From Myxococcales bacterium (GTDB lineage: Bacteria > Myxococcota_A > Polyangia > Polyangiales > Houyiibacteriaceae), in NCBI GenBank assembly GCA_020430775.1, contig JAGQJE010000232.1, forward strand, positions 1-35,494: a stretch of 35,494 nt of DNA, in the 5' to 3' direction. The number at the start of each line of letters is the position of its first letter. The first letter of the stretch is position 1. Of this stretch, positions 19,582 to 30,121 are shown one piece after another. The translations under genes were made by a program, and so were the position numbers. The notes under the pieces were generated by a model. The model had not been told where the DNA came from. It made no database searches and saw only the letters and a program-made list of their open reading frames with translations.

Positions 19582-20460
19582 TCAGGCAGAGGGCGCGCCG
19601 GCGGATGCGTCACGCGCGGAACGGCGCGCTTTGACGCGGAGCTCGACGAAGTGCACCAGCAGCGCGCCGAAGACGAAGCCGACGAGCACCGGCACGTGCC
19701 CCATGAGCTGGTGGCGCGTGCTCGCGAGGGGGCAGTGGAGCTGCAGGAAGAAGTTGCCGGCCAGCCCCGCCGCGGCCGCCGCGAGGACCGACGACAGGTG
19801 CGACCCACGGTCGAGCGCGCGCGCGACGGCGTACACGGGGAAGCCCGCGAGCAGACCCACCATCAGACACCCCGCCCCGTCGAAGCCGACCGCGTGCGGG
19901 TGTACGGCCGCTTCGTGCGCGGCGATGGCGGGGTGGGCGACGGGCAAGAACGCGATGATGAGGGTCGCGGCGAGGCAGGCGACCGTGACGGCGCAGACCT
20001 TCATCGCCGACAGGCTGGGCAGGTAGACCGGACGGAACGCGAGCCACAGCGCCGTCCCGAGCAAGACCGCGAAGCTCCCGAGCGACGCGACGACTTCGAG
20101 CGGCCCGCGCTCGGCGAGAGGGGCGCTGCTCGCCGTCAGCGCGAAGATCAGCGCGAGGACGGCGAACGACCCGAGCCCGATGAGGCGCCGGCGTAGCGTG
20201 CTCTGCTCGCGCAGACGACAAAGCCAGCCCTCGCGGTCGGCCCCGATGCGCTCCTCGAGCTCACCGAAGAGCGCATCGAGGGAGGGGGCCTGCGACTCTC
20301 CCGCGCTCTGGCCGGCGTCGCGCGCGTCGCCGCCCTGTCCGTCCGACACCTCCTGCCCGTTCCGCCCGCGAGTCCCCTGCGCGAGCTCGCGCAGCTTGGC
20401 GCCGATCCGTGCGTCGTCGTCGAGCGGTTCGGGATGGCTACTGATCGGCATGGGTCTCAT
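19582..20460 (-). CDS. NrsF-like (DUF1109-type) membrane anti-sigma factor
   Basis: A 292-residue protein with a polar, Gly/Gln/Asp-rich N-terminal cytoplasmic part (about 1-85, containing PSLDALFGELEERIG) and about six hydrophobic helices (beginning RRLIGLGSFAVLALIFALTAS). The segment NFFLQLHCPLASTRHQLMGHVP resembles the conserved His-Cys-Pro element of NrsF/DUF1109 proteins, which hold an ECF sigma factor inactive at the inner membrane. Its ATG at 20460 overlaps the sigma stop codon as ATGA, so translation is coupled, in keeping with 1:1 production of a sigma/anti-sigma pair. A second ATG at 20451 is an alternative. Family assignment rests on topology, the HCP motif and position; the long N-terminal region is presumed to bind sigma. 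Confidence 0.72.
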   Translation of the reverse strand: MRPMPISSHPEPLDDDARIGAKLRELAQGTRGRNGQEVSDGQGGDARDAGQSAGESQAPSLDALFGELEERIGADREGWLCRLREQSTLRRRLIGLGSFAVLALIFALTASSAPLAERGPLEVVASLGSFAVLLGTALWLAFRPVYLPSLSAMKVCAVTVACLAATLIIAFLPVAHPAIAAHEAAVHPHAVGFDGAGCLMVGLLAGFPVYAVARALDRGSHLSSVLAAAAAGLAGNFFLQLHCPLASTRHQLMGHVPVLVGFVFGALLVHFVELRVKARRSARDASAGAPSA

Positions 20461-21017
20461 TCGTCGACGAAGTCGGCCTGCAACAGGTCCTTCAAGGTCT
20501 TGTATGCGCGATGGGCCCGAACTCTTACGGCGCCCTCGCTGGTTCCTACGATTTTTGCCACCTCGGCGTAGGGATAATCCTGAAACCAGTGCAGCTCGAC
20601 GACGCTGCGCTGCGACGCGGGCAGGCGATCGAGCGCCGCGTGCAGCAGGCGCGCGCGCGACTGGGTCTCGAGCGGCGTGTGCTCGGGTGTCGGTGCGGCG
20701 TGGTACGAGAGATCGTCCGCGAGCGACGTCTTGCGGCGCTTGTGCCGCCGCCACCGCTCGCGCATGAGGTTCATCGCGATCGTCATCACCCACGGGCGCA
20801 GCTTCGAATCGTTCCGGAAGTCGTGGCGCGCGCCGTGCAGCTTGAAGAAGGTCTGCTGCACGATCTCGTTCGCGGCGTCGTTCGACTCGAGGTGTCGGCG
20901 CGCGAGCCCGAACAAGATGGGCGCGTAGCGGTCAAAGAGCGCGCGAAACGCCGCCTCGTCGCCGGCGACGTAGGCGCGCATCAGCTCTTCGTCCGAGCGC
21001 TCCTCTCGCGTCGCCAC
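20457..21017 (-). CDS. ECF-family RNA polymerase sigma factor
   Basis: A 186-residue group 4 sigma factor. Region 2 covers about residues 20-95 (AFRALFDRYAPILFGLARRH, AANEIVQQTFFKLH, LRPWVMTIAMNLMRERWRRHKRRK) and region 4 covers about 125-180 (LDRLPASQRSVVELHWFQDYPYAEVAKI, helix-turn-helix TSEGAVRVRAHRAYKTLKDLL). There is no extra C-terminal domain. It starts 9 bp after the stop of the pseudokinase gene and overlaps the anti-sigma start by 4 bp. It is therefore expected to be released by the membrane anti-sigma factor and to direct a specific regulon that probably includes its own operon. Target promoters cannot be identified from this window. Confidence 0.93.
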   Translation of the reverse strand: MATREERSDEELMRAYVAGDEAAFRALFDRYAPILFGLARRHLESNDAANEIVQQTFFKLHGARHDFRNDSKLRPWVMTIAMNLMRERWRRHKRRKTSLADDLSYHAAPTPEHTPLETQSRARLLHAALDRLPASQRSVVELHWFQDYPYAEVAKIVGTSEGAVRVRAHRAYKTLKDLLQADFVDE

Positions 21018-21026
21018 GCTCGCGTC

Positions 21027-22349
21027 TCAGCCGGGCGTGTCGCCCGAGGCGACCCGATGGACGGGCTGCGGGTCGAAGAGGCCTCCGGACCGCGGTCCCT
21101 GGCGCGAGAGCAGGAGCGCGAGTAGCCCGAGGATCACGATCGACAGGAGGGCGACCAGCAGGAGCAGCGTCCGCTGGGAGCGGCTGCGGCGCACGATGAC
21201 GGTCGGCTGCGCGGGCTGCGTCGGGCGCGTGGCGCCGGTAGGCTGCGCGCCGCGGGTGACGCCACCGGTCGGGGTCTGGGTGCTGCGGACGCCGGGCCAC
21301 GTGGGCGTCGCCCCGCGGATGACGGCCTCGGGCGGGATCGGCGGCGGCTGACCGGGCGGTGGCCGCCGCGGCAGTGGCGGCGTCGGCGGCGCAGGCGGCT
21401 TCTGCGACGGGGGCTTCCCGGGCAGCGCGACTACCTCGGGCGCGGTGCCGAGCGCCGTCACGGGGATGCTCCCGACCATGGAGGTCTCCATCCACAGCGG
21501 GATGTCCTGGGTGTGCGGGCTCATCTTCGCCGACACGACGTCGAGCCAGTCGAGCGCGGCGAGCATCGCTTCGGCGTTGCGGTAGCGCGCGTGCGGGTCG
21601 TCTTGGGTCGCGCAGCGAACGATGTCGGGGAGACCGGGGATGTCCGCGAACGCTTCGGGCGAGATGGACCCTCGCGGCAGCTCGCCGGTGACCAGGCGGT
21701 GTAGCAGCACGCCCACGGCGTAGATGTCCGCGGCCACGCTCGGCGCACCGCCGCGCAGCCGCTCGGGGGCCCAGTAGGCCTCGACGTCCGGGCCGGAGCC
21801 GACCGGGCCCGGCATGACGTCCTGGCAGTGGCGGCGCACGAAGCTGTCGATGCCGCTGCCGAGCAGGGTCGCGCCCGCGACGCCGTCCGCGTCGTCGTGG
21901 ACGAGCAGGTTGCTCGGCGTGATGTCGCCGTGCACCAGCCCCTCGTCGTGGATGGCCTGGAGCGCGCGCAGGGTGTCACCGGCGACCTTGAGCGCGTCGA
22001 GCGACGCGAGGGGCCCGCCAGCGAGGCGGCCCTCGAGCGGGTCCCCTTCGAGCGGGGGGTACTCGAGGAAGGGCATGCCCCCGGCCAGGCCGTGGCGCGC
22101 GGGTCGGAGCACGTAGGGGCTGTCGATTCCGGCGAGCACCGCGACGAGATCGCCGAGGCCCGCCTCCGCGTCCGGCGCGGTCGCCGCGTCGAGCGGGAGC
22201 AGGGCGAGGACGACGGGCTCATCGTCCCGCCGGGCGCGGAAGTACCACACGAGGCCCCCGCACGGGAGCACGGACTCGATCGTGTAGCGGTCGCCCACAC
22301 GCTGCTGGGCGAGCTCGATCGGGTCGACCGGCGTATCGAGCAAACTCAC
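21027..22349 (-). CDS. Membrane-anchored Ser/Thr pseudokinase
   Basis: A 440-residue kinase-fold protein starting at GTG 22349 (no clear ribosome site). The fold is recognisable (HGDITPSNLL, YWAPERLRGG, DIYAVGVLLHRLVTGELP), but key residues are lost: no lysine occurs in the first 120 residues (so no beta-3 Lys), HRDxK has become HGDIT (140-144), and DFG has become GSG (164-166). Asp142 and Asn147 remain. A Pro-rich linker (about 300-390) leads to one transmembrane helix (about 395-414) and a 25-residue tail, placing the kinase fold in the cytoplasm. It is first of the tightly spaced pseudokinase-ECF-anti-sigma unit, so it may act as a scaffold or sensor for sigma control. The GTG start may be later or earlier, but the fold is complete. 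Confidence 0.88.
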   Translation of the reverse strand: MSLLDTPVDPIELAQQRVGDRYTIESVLPCGGLVWYFRARRDDEPVVLALLPLDAATAPDAEAGLGDLVAVLAGIDSPYVLRPARHGLAGGMPFLEYPPLEGDPLEGRLAGGPLASLDALKVAGDTLRALQAIHDEGLVHGDITPSNLLVHDDADGVAGATLLGSGIDSFVRRHCQDVMPGPVGSGPDVEAYWAPERLRGGAPSVAADIYAVGVLLHRLVTGELPRGSISPEAFADIPGLPDIVRCATQDDPHARYRNAEAMLAALDWLDVVSAKMSPHTQDIPLWMETSMVGSIPVTALGTAPEVVALPGKPPSQKPPAPPTPPLPRRPPPGQPPPIPPEAVIRGATPTWPGVRSTQTPTGGVTRGAQPTGATRPTQPAQPTVIVRRSRSQRTLLLLVALLSIVILGLLALLLSRQGPRSGGLFDPQPVHRVASGDTPG

Positions 22350-22424
22350 GGGCGGCAGAATATCGGGCAGACGCGCGGAACGCGAGCCGTCGGTGACCCG
22401 TGGGCGCGCGGGCTGCGCCGCGGG

Positions 22425-22640
22425 CTACTTCGAGGCCGGCGTCGTAGCGGGCGTCGTAGCGCCCGTGCCGCCAGTGCTTCCCGCGCTCGGACCCGCGTCG
22501 AGCGAGTCGAGCCCCCCGGACGACGTGCTGCTCGTCGCGGGCGGCGACGGGTAGTCGGGTGCGGGGACCGTCTTTCCGCAGCCGAACGAGGCTGCGCCGA
22601 GGATGAGCGGGACCAGGACACGGAGCAGTCGATGGTTCAT
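22425..22640 (-). CDS. Small putative lipoprotein
   Basis: A 71-residue protein with a basic n-region (MNHRLLR), hydrophobic core (VLVPLILGAASF) and Gly-Cys (residue 21), followed only by a Pro/Ser/Thr/Gly-rich tail. The lipobox SFGC is atypical. It is 75 bp upstream of the pseudokinase gene on the same strand and may be the first gene of that operon. Function unknown; it could be a spurious frame, but the signal-like N-terminus and tail composition favour a real gene. Confidence 0.5.
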   Translation of the reverse strand: MNHRLLRVLVPLILGAASFGCGKTVPAPDYPSPPATSSTSSGGLDSLDAGPSAGSTGGTGATTPATTPASK

Positions 22641-22724
22641 GCGCCGGAGCCTACCGCCTCACGCCGACGACGGGAAGAGCCACCCGCGCCCGGTTGGTGG
22701 ATGCGCGCGGCGGGGGGCGGGACT

Positions 22725-24119
22725 TCAGTGGGCGGTGCGGGGGCCGATGATGGGCGCGGTGACGACGCGCGCGTCGCCGTCTTCGCCTTCGACCGAGATG
22801 CGGATCGCGGCGCGGAGGCCGGGCTTGAGGTCCGCCGTCGGCACCGAGACGAGCACGGGGACGTACTGGCCGCTCAGTGAGCGGAGCTCGACCCGAGGGA
22901 GCGGGAAGACGTAGTGCAGCGGGCCGTCGTCCTGGGCGGGCGCCAGGCGGAAGACCGCCGGCACGCCGCGTTTATTGACGAGGTGGATGTTGAGCGGGTT
23001 GCGCACCGCGCCGTCGACCACGGAGTAGGGCGCGCCGGTCGGGCGCAGGACGTTCGCCTCGAAGTCGGTGCGCGAGCCGAACGCGACGGCGGCCACGAGC
23101 AGCCAGGCGAGCGTGAGCCCCGCGTAGAGCACGAGGCGGCTCCGGCGCCGCCGTCGCGGCGGCTCACCGGCGAACACACGCTGCGTGTCGTACCGGATGA
23201 GTCCCTCGGGGCGGTCGACCTTCCGCATGATCTCGTCGCACGCGTCGATGCAGGCGGCGCAGCCGATGCACTCCATCTGCAGGCCGTTGCGGATGTCGAT
23301 GCCCGTCGGGCACACGACGACGCAGCGGTTGCAGGCGATGCAGTCGCCGGCGTTCGGGTCCGACACCTTGCCGCGCGGCTCCCCGCGCCCGACGTCGTAG
23401 CCGATGATGACGGAGTCCGAGTCGATCATCGCCGACTGCAGGCGCCCGTACGGGCAGACGACGAGGCAGAGCTGCTCGCGGAACCACGCGAAGTTGAAGT
23501 AGAGGATGCCGCTCATCGCGGCCATCCACACGAACGCCTCGATGTGCGCCGTCGGGCGCTGCTGGATCATCGCGAAGAGCGAGGGCAGCGAGACGAAGTA
23601 GCTGAGGAAGAAGTGCGCGAGCACCACCGACACGAGCGCGAAGAGCCCGTGCTTGAGCGTCTTGCGCCAGACCTTCGACCAGCTCACTCGCGCGGCGTTG
23701 CGGCGGAGACGCTCGGCCCGCGGCCCCTCGATCCAGCGCTCGATGCGGCGGTAGATGCCCTCGAGGAAGACCGTCTGCGGGCAGGCGTATCCACACCACA
23801 CGCGACCCCAGAGCGTCGTCACGACGATGAGCGCGAGGCCCGCGCCGCTCAGGAGGAAGAAGACGAGCCAGAAGTCCTGCGCGTTGAAGGTCCCTCCGAA
23901 GAGGTAGAACTTCCGCGCGGCGACGTCGAGGAAGACCGCCGGGTGCCCGCCGATCTGGATGAAGGGGAGGGCGATGTAGACGACGATGAGGACGGCGAAG
24001 AAGACGTAGCGCAGGCGCGTGAAGCGCCCGCTCACGTCCGCCGGGTGCACGAAGTTGCGGCTCCCATCCGACTGGATCGAGCTGGCTTGCTCTTGGACGA
24101 CTGGGAGCCGAGTCTTCAT
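22725..24119 (-). CDS. ccoG: Cytochrome c oxidase accessory protein CcoG (FixG-type ferredoxin)
   Basis: A 464-residue membrane iron-sulfur protein needed for cbb3 oxidase assembly, where it is thought to reduce copper during cofactor delivery. Early hydrophobic helices (YVFFAVLIVVYIALPFI; FWLVFFLLSGAGLALIVVT) precede CGYACPQTVFLEGIYRRIERW. Two 4Fe-4S clusters are marked by CIACNRCVVVCP and CIGCAACIDACD (about 265-300). A further helix (LVLYAGLTLAWLLVAAVAF) leads to a C-terminal Ig-like domain. The ATG at 24119 overlaps the ccoP stop by 4 bp (ATGA). No ccoH follows. The upstream 51-residue extension is Arg-rich and lies in ccoP's frame-shifted sequence, so it is rejected. Confidence 0.94.
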   Translation of the reverse strand: MKTRLPVVQEQASSIQSDGSRNFVHPADVSGRFTRLRYVFFAVLIVVYIALPFIQIGGHPAVFLDVAARKFYLFGGTFNAQDFWLVFFLLSGAGLALIVVTTLWGRVWCGYACPQTVFLEGIYRRIERWIEGPRAERLRRNAARVSWSKVWRKTLKHGLFALVSVVLAHFFLSYFVSLPSLFAMIQQRPTAHIEAFVWMAAMSGILYFNFAWFREQLCLVVCPYGRLQSAMIDSDSVIIGYDVGRGEPRGKVSDPNAGDCIACNRCVVVCPTGIDIRNGLQMECIGCAACIDACDEIMRKVDRPEGLIRYDTQRVFAGEPPRRRRRSRLVLYAGLTLAWLLVAAVAFGSRTDFEANVLRPTGAPYSVVDGAVRNPLNIHLVNKRGVPAVFRLAPAQDDGPLHYVFPLPRVELRSLSGQYVPVLVSVPTADLKPGLRAAIRISVEGEDGDARVVTAPIIGPRTAH

Positions 24120-24817
24120 GGCGCGTTCGTTGGGGTGGCGGGGCTCGCGGGGCCCGGGGCCGCGGCGTTCGTGTCGGCGGCGTTCGTGTCGGCGGCGCTC
24201 GGTCCCGACCCGGCGTCGGCGCCGGCCGCGGTGTCTTCGGCAGGCGCGCCGCCGGCGGCGTCGCCGCTCCACGGCTCGCCCTCGGGCGGCTTGCCCGGCA
24301 CGTTCGTTCCGCGCAGCGACATCACGTAGGCGGTGACGTCCTCGACGCTCTTCGCGCCGAGGGTCGGGCCCCAGTTGGGCATGCCCTTCGACGGGACACC
24401 TTCAAAGATCGTCCGGTAGATGTCGACCCCACTGCCGCCGTGGAGCCAGCGGTCGTCGGTGAGGTTGGGGCCGATCTTACCTTCCGCTTTGTCACCATGA
24501 CACACGGCGCAGTTCGTCGCGAAGACGCCCTGGCCGGCGGCGATGGCTTGTGGGTTCGTGGCGGCCTCGGCGAGCTTCGTCGGATCGATGTCGGCGGTCG
24601 TCGTGGCGGAGGCGGCGGCGGCTGCCTCGTAGGCCTCGACAGGCGTCTTTCCGATGCGAAACTCTTGGTAATAAAACCAGTAGCCGATCGCGAAGACGAT
24701 CGCGCCGTAGAGCGTCCAGAGCCACCATTTCGGCAGGTCGTTGTCCGCCTCTTCGATCCCGTCGTAGACGTGGACGATCTTCCCCTGGATCTCGTCGTAC
24801 CGCTTGCCTTCACTCAT
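24116..24817 (-). CDS. ccoP: cbb3 oxidase subunit CcoP, monoheme
   Basis: A 233-residue membrane-anchored cytochrome c. The N-terminus DGIEEADNDLPKWWLWTLYGAIVFAIGYWFYY is the characteristic CcoP anchor (here split: DGIEEADNDLP, then the helix). Only one haem c site, CAVCHG (about residue 110), is present, with the Met ligand probably in KGMPNWGP. Canonical CcoP has two CXXCH domains; here the second is replaced by an Ala/Gly/Pro/Asp/Thr-rich tail of about 60 residues (ADTNAADTNAA near the end). It would pass electrons to CcoO. ATG 24817 overlaps the ccoQ stop by 8 bp; MRPT upstream is not needed. Electron input may therefore differ from diheme CcoP. Confidence 0.88.
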   Translation of the reverse strand: MSEGKRYDEIQGKIVHVYDGIEEADNDLPKWWLWTLYGAIVFAIGYWFYYQEFRIGKTPVEAYEAAAAASATTTADIDPTKLAEAATNPQAIAAGQGVFATNCAVCHGDKAEGKIGPNLTDDRWLHGGSGVDIYRTIFEGVPSKGMPNWGPTLGAKSVEDVTAYVMSLRGTNVPGKPPEGEPWSGDAAGGAPAEDTAAGADAGSGPSAADTNAADTNAAAPGPASPATPTNAP

Positions 24818-24982
24818 CGTGGGCCTCATCGAGCGCCAGGTGCGCGAGTCGGTCGGTTTCTCGGTCTTTCATCCGCAGCGCGCGCACGCTGACCGCGACG
24901 AAGACGACCAGGAAGATCGCCAGCGCGAGCAGCGGGAGCGCGAGCACGGGGCTCTGGGCGAAGAACTCTTTGGTCAGGAAGC

Positions 24983-24986
<4 letters not shown>
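24810..24986 (-). CDS. ccoQ: cbb3 oxidase small subunit CcoQ
   Basis: A 58-residue single-helix protein: MSFLTKEFFAQSP, a hydrophobic helix of about 20 residues (VLALPLLALAIFLVVFVAV), then a charged cytoplasmic tail (RALRMKDRETDRLAHLALDEA). Size, position between ccoNO and ccoP, and topology match CcoQ, which stabilises the complex. ATG at 24986 overlaps the ccoNO stop by 4 bp (ATGA); it overlaps the ccoP start by 8 bp. Confidence 0.85.
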
Positions 24987-27328
<2,342 letters not shown>

Positions 27329-27547
27329 TCAGGCTTCCCGGTGATGGTGCGAGTCAGTCGATGCGGATTCGGAGCGCGCCGGCGGCGCGGAGGCCTGCCG
27401 AGCCGGGTGTTCGGTGTCGTCGAGCGGGAGCAGCGCCAGCCGGTCCGTGTGCTCGAACGACCGCTGTCGCAGCGTCCACACGAAGAGGCCGACCCCGCCG
27501 CCCGCGATGATGAGGCTCACGAAGATGAGCAGCTCTAAGACCTCCAC
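27329..27547 (-). CDS. ccoS: cbb3 oxidase maturation protein CcoS
   Basis: A 72-residue protein from GTG 27547 (VEVLELLIFVSLIIAGGGVG). One transmembrane helix is followed by the FVWTLRQRSFEHTDRLALLPLDD segment typical of CcoS and a His/Ser-rich tail ending DSHHHREA. CcoS is required for insertion of haem and copper into CcoN. The GTG start overlaps ccoI by 13 bp, and the stop abuts the ccoNO start. The initiator is inferred; the frame upstream of the GTG has no family similarity. High confidence from position and motif. Confidence 0.85.
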   Translation of the reverse strand: MEVLELLIFVSLIIAGGGVGLFVWTLRQRSFEHTDRLALLPLDDTEHPARQASAPPARSESASTDSHHHREA

Positions 27548-30030
27548 GCGGCCCTCCCTTCGCTCAGCGAGGCGGCCGTGACCGCCAGCGTGAGCACCGA
27601 GCTGAGCGGCATGAGCACGGCGGCGAGCCAGGGCTTCATCAGCCCGCAGAGCGCGAGCGAGACGGCGAAGGCGTTGTACGCCACGGCGATGGCGAGGTTG
27701 AGCCGGACGGTTCGCGACAGGGCGCGCGCCGATCGGAGCGCGTCGAGGATCGGGCCGAGACCGGGCGACGCGAAGTAGAAGTCGCAGCGCGACGCCATGA
27801 ACGGCCGGTCGACCGCGGGCGTCCCGGCGCAGCCCGCGCGATCGGCGGCGAGCCCGTCGTTCAGGCCGTCGCCGACGAAGAGCGTGCGCTCCGGATCGTG
27901 CGCGGCGATCCACGCGGCCTTGTCGTCCGGGGACGCGGCGCCGGTGGCCGCGTCCGCGTCGAGCCCGATGGCCGCGGCTACGCTTCGCACGCGGTCCGGG
28001 GCGTCACCGCTGAGGACGGTCACCTGGTAGCCCGCGCGGCGCAACGCGGAGACCTCTTCGCGCGCGCCGGGGCGGACGGCTTCTTCGGTGGCGAGGCACA
28101 GGCGTGTGCGTCCGTCGATCGCGAAGGCGAGGTCCACGTCCTCCGCGCAGTCGTTCGCGCAGTCCCCCGCGCCGACCCACCGCGGCGCGCCGAGCGCGAC
28201 CACTCGTCCGCCGATCCGCGCGCGCAGCCCGAGGCCTGGGTGCTCCTCGACGTCGCCTGCGTCGAGGGTGGCCGCCGCGGCGCCCGCGGCCTCGCCGGCG
28301 TCGTCGAGCGCACGCCGGACGGCGACGCTCTTCGGGTGCGCGCTGAGCGAGGCGACCGCGTAGAGCGCCGCGCGGTCCGCGGCGTCGAGCGCCGCGAGCG
28401 AGCTCGGGTCACGGAGCCGAGGGGTGCCCGTGGTGAGCGTCCCCGTCTTGTCGAAGACGACGCGGGTGACGCCGCGCGCGCGGTCGAGGAAGCCCCCGCT
28501 GCGGACGAAGAGGCCGGCGCGCCGCAGCCGCGCGAGGACCAGCTCGTACGCGAGCGGCGTCGCGAGGCCGAAGGCGCAGGGGCAGCTCACGATGAGGACC
28601 GCCGTGCCGACCTCGAGCGCCCGGGCGACGTCGCCCGTGCCGAGCAGCCAGCCGACGACGCCTGCCGTCGCGGTCGCGAGCACGCCGGTGACGTAGAGCG
28701 CGGAGACCCGCCGCCAAAACGGCGTCCCCTCGCGCTCGTCGCTCGAGCGTGGGCTCACCGCGGCCGGGCGCAGGAGGCGGACGAGCGATGACGCGTCGAA
28801 GGCGGTCTGGGCCTCCGCGCGCAGCGCCGAGCGGCCGAGGTTGAACGCGCCCGCCGGGAGGGTGTCGCCGCGGTCGAACCGGCGGGGCGCGCTCTCTCCG
28901 TCGATCCAGTCGAGCGAGCAGCTCGCCGCGTCGGACTCGAGCGTCGCCGCGACCGGGATCAGCTCGCCGGGGGCGATGACCAAAGCGTCGCCGGCGGCGA
29001 TGTCCGTGCACCGGACGAGGTCGACGCGGCCGTCGCGCGCGCGCCGGGTGACGAGGCTCTCGACGCCGCCGTCGTCGAGGAGGCGCCGGCGGTTGCGGTC
29101 GATCGCCCGCTGCTGCACCCAGCGACCGAGCAGCATCAACGCGATGAAGACCGTCAGCGTGTCGAAGTACGCCGCCCGCCCGGAGCCGGCGAAGTAGTCC
29201 CAGCTCGTCGCGGCGAACGCGAGCACGATGCCGACGGCGATCGGCAGATCGAGGTGCAGCACGCCGCGCCGCAGGCCCTGAGCGGCGGCGCGCACGAAGA
29301 CCGGCGCGCCGATGAAGACCGCGAGGACCGCGGCGGCGTAACCGAGCTGGTTGAAGAGGTCGAAGAGCGGCCCCTCGCGCAGCCCGAAGTAGATGGCGGC
29401 CGCGAAGATCATCGAGTTGCTCGCGAGCGCGATGCAGACCGCGGCCCGCAGGAGCAGGCCGTCGCTCGGGGAGCGGTCGCGTGCGGCGGGCTCGGCGCGC
29501 GCCGGGCCGAGCTCGTACCCGAGCGACTCGATCGACTCGACCCACGCGCGCAGCGGGAAGGCGCCGTCGACGTGCAGGTCGACGTGGCCGAGCGAGGGGT
29601 TCACGAGGATCTGTCCGCCGGCCGCTTGGCGCCGGAAGGTCTCCTCGAGCAGCCAGACGCAGCCGGCGCAGTGGATGCCCGCGACGTCGAGGCCGATGCG
29701 GTGCTGCGCCGGGGCGGCGACGGCACCCGCCGCCCCCGCGGCGTCGAGCTCGGCCTCGAGGGGCTCGAGCCAAGCCCGCGAGCGCACCGTACTCGACGGG
29801 TCGATGGCCGGGACGCCTCGGCCGCGGCGCAGCTCGTAGTACCGGCCGAGCCCGCCGGCGATCAGCACGCGGCGCACGGCGCGACAGCCGCGGCAACAGA
29901 AGGGTCCCTCGCCGTCGCTCGCGAAGACCGGCTCGGCGCCCGCCGGTTGCCCGCAGTGCACGCAGCGCGCCGTCGCCCGGGACGGCGACTGCGCGAGCTG
30001 TAGATCGAGCGCGGTGTGGGAGGTGGTCAT
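27535..30030 (-). CDS. ccoI: Cu+-exporting P-type ATPase for cbb3 assembly (CcoI/FixI)
   Basis: An 831-residue P1B-type ATPase. The N-terminus has a Cys-rich part (CVHCGQ, CCRGC) and a heavy-metal-associated domain with GIHCAGC (about 118-124); the transmembrane CPC motif is in SCPCAFGLATP (about 484), phosphorylation motif DKTGT (about 525), SAHPKSVA (about 562) and GDGLND (about 720); the actuator has DGES (about 377). It moves Cu+ across the inner membrane for CcoN. It lies 91 bp after the TauE/SafE-like gene and overlaps ccoS by 13 bp. The N-terminal CxxC/CCxxC region distinguishes CcoI-type from CopA-type enzymes. ATG 30030 is the natural start; longer frames upstream lose similarity. 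Confidence 0.93.
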   Translation of the reverse strand: MTTSHTALDLQLAQSPSRATARCVHCGQPAGAEPVFASDGEGPFCCRGCRAVRRVLIAGGLGRYYELRRGRGVPAIDPSSTVRSRAWLEPLEAELDAAGAAGAVAAPAQHRIGLDVAGIHCAGCVWLLEETFRRQAAGGQILVNPSLGHVDLHVDGAFPLRAWVESIESLGYELGPARAEPAARDRSPSDGLLLRAAVCIALASNSMIFAAAIYFGLREGPLFDLFNQLGYAAAVLAVFIGAPVFVRAAAQGLRRGVLHLDLPIAVGIVLAFAATSWDYFAGSGRAAYFDTLTVFIALMLLGRWVQQRAIDRNRRRLLDDGGVESLVTRRARDGRVDLVRCTDIAAGDALVIAPGELIPVAATLESDAASCSLDWIDGESAPRRFDRGDTLPAGAFNLGRSALRAEAQTAFDASSLVRLLRPAAVSPRSSDEREGTPFWRRVSALYVTGVLATATAGVVGWLLGTGDVARALEVGTAVLIVSCPCAFGLATPLAYELVLARLRRAGLFVRSGGFLDRARGVTRVVFDKTGTLTTGTPRLRDPSSLAALDAADRAALYAVASLSAHPKSVAVRRALDDAGEAAGAAAATLDAGDVEEHPGLGLRARIGGRVVALGAPRWVGAGDCANDCAEDVDLAFAIDGRTRLCLATEEAVRPGAREEVSALRRAGYQVTVLSGDAPDRVRSVAAAIGLDADAATGAASPDDKAAWIAAHDPERTLFVGDGLNDGLAADRAGCAGTPAVDRPFMASRCDFYFASPGLGPILDALRSARALSRTVRLNLAIAVAYNAFAVSLALCGLMKPWLAAVLMPLSSVLTLAVTAASLSEGRAAWRS

Positions 30031-30121
30031 CGGTGTCGAGCGGCGTGGGGCGCGTCACGTTGGCGTCCCGGGCGCGTGCAACCCGAAGCAAGCGCCGTGC
30101 CGTCTGCCCCCCGGAGACGGA

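Noticed and set aside
17791-20196. 801-residue plus-strand frame opposite the aldehyde dehydrogenase and anti-sigma genes
   Set aside because: Antisense shadow; the minus-strand genes have clear motifs and start sites.
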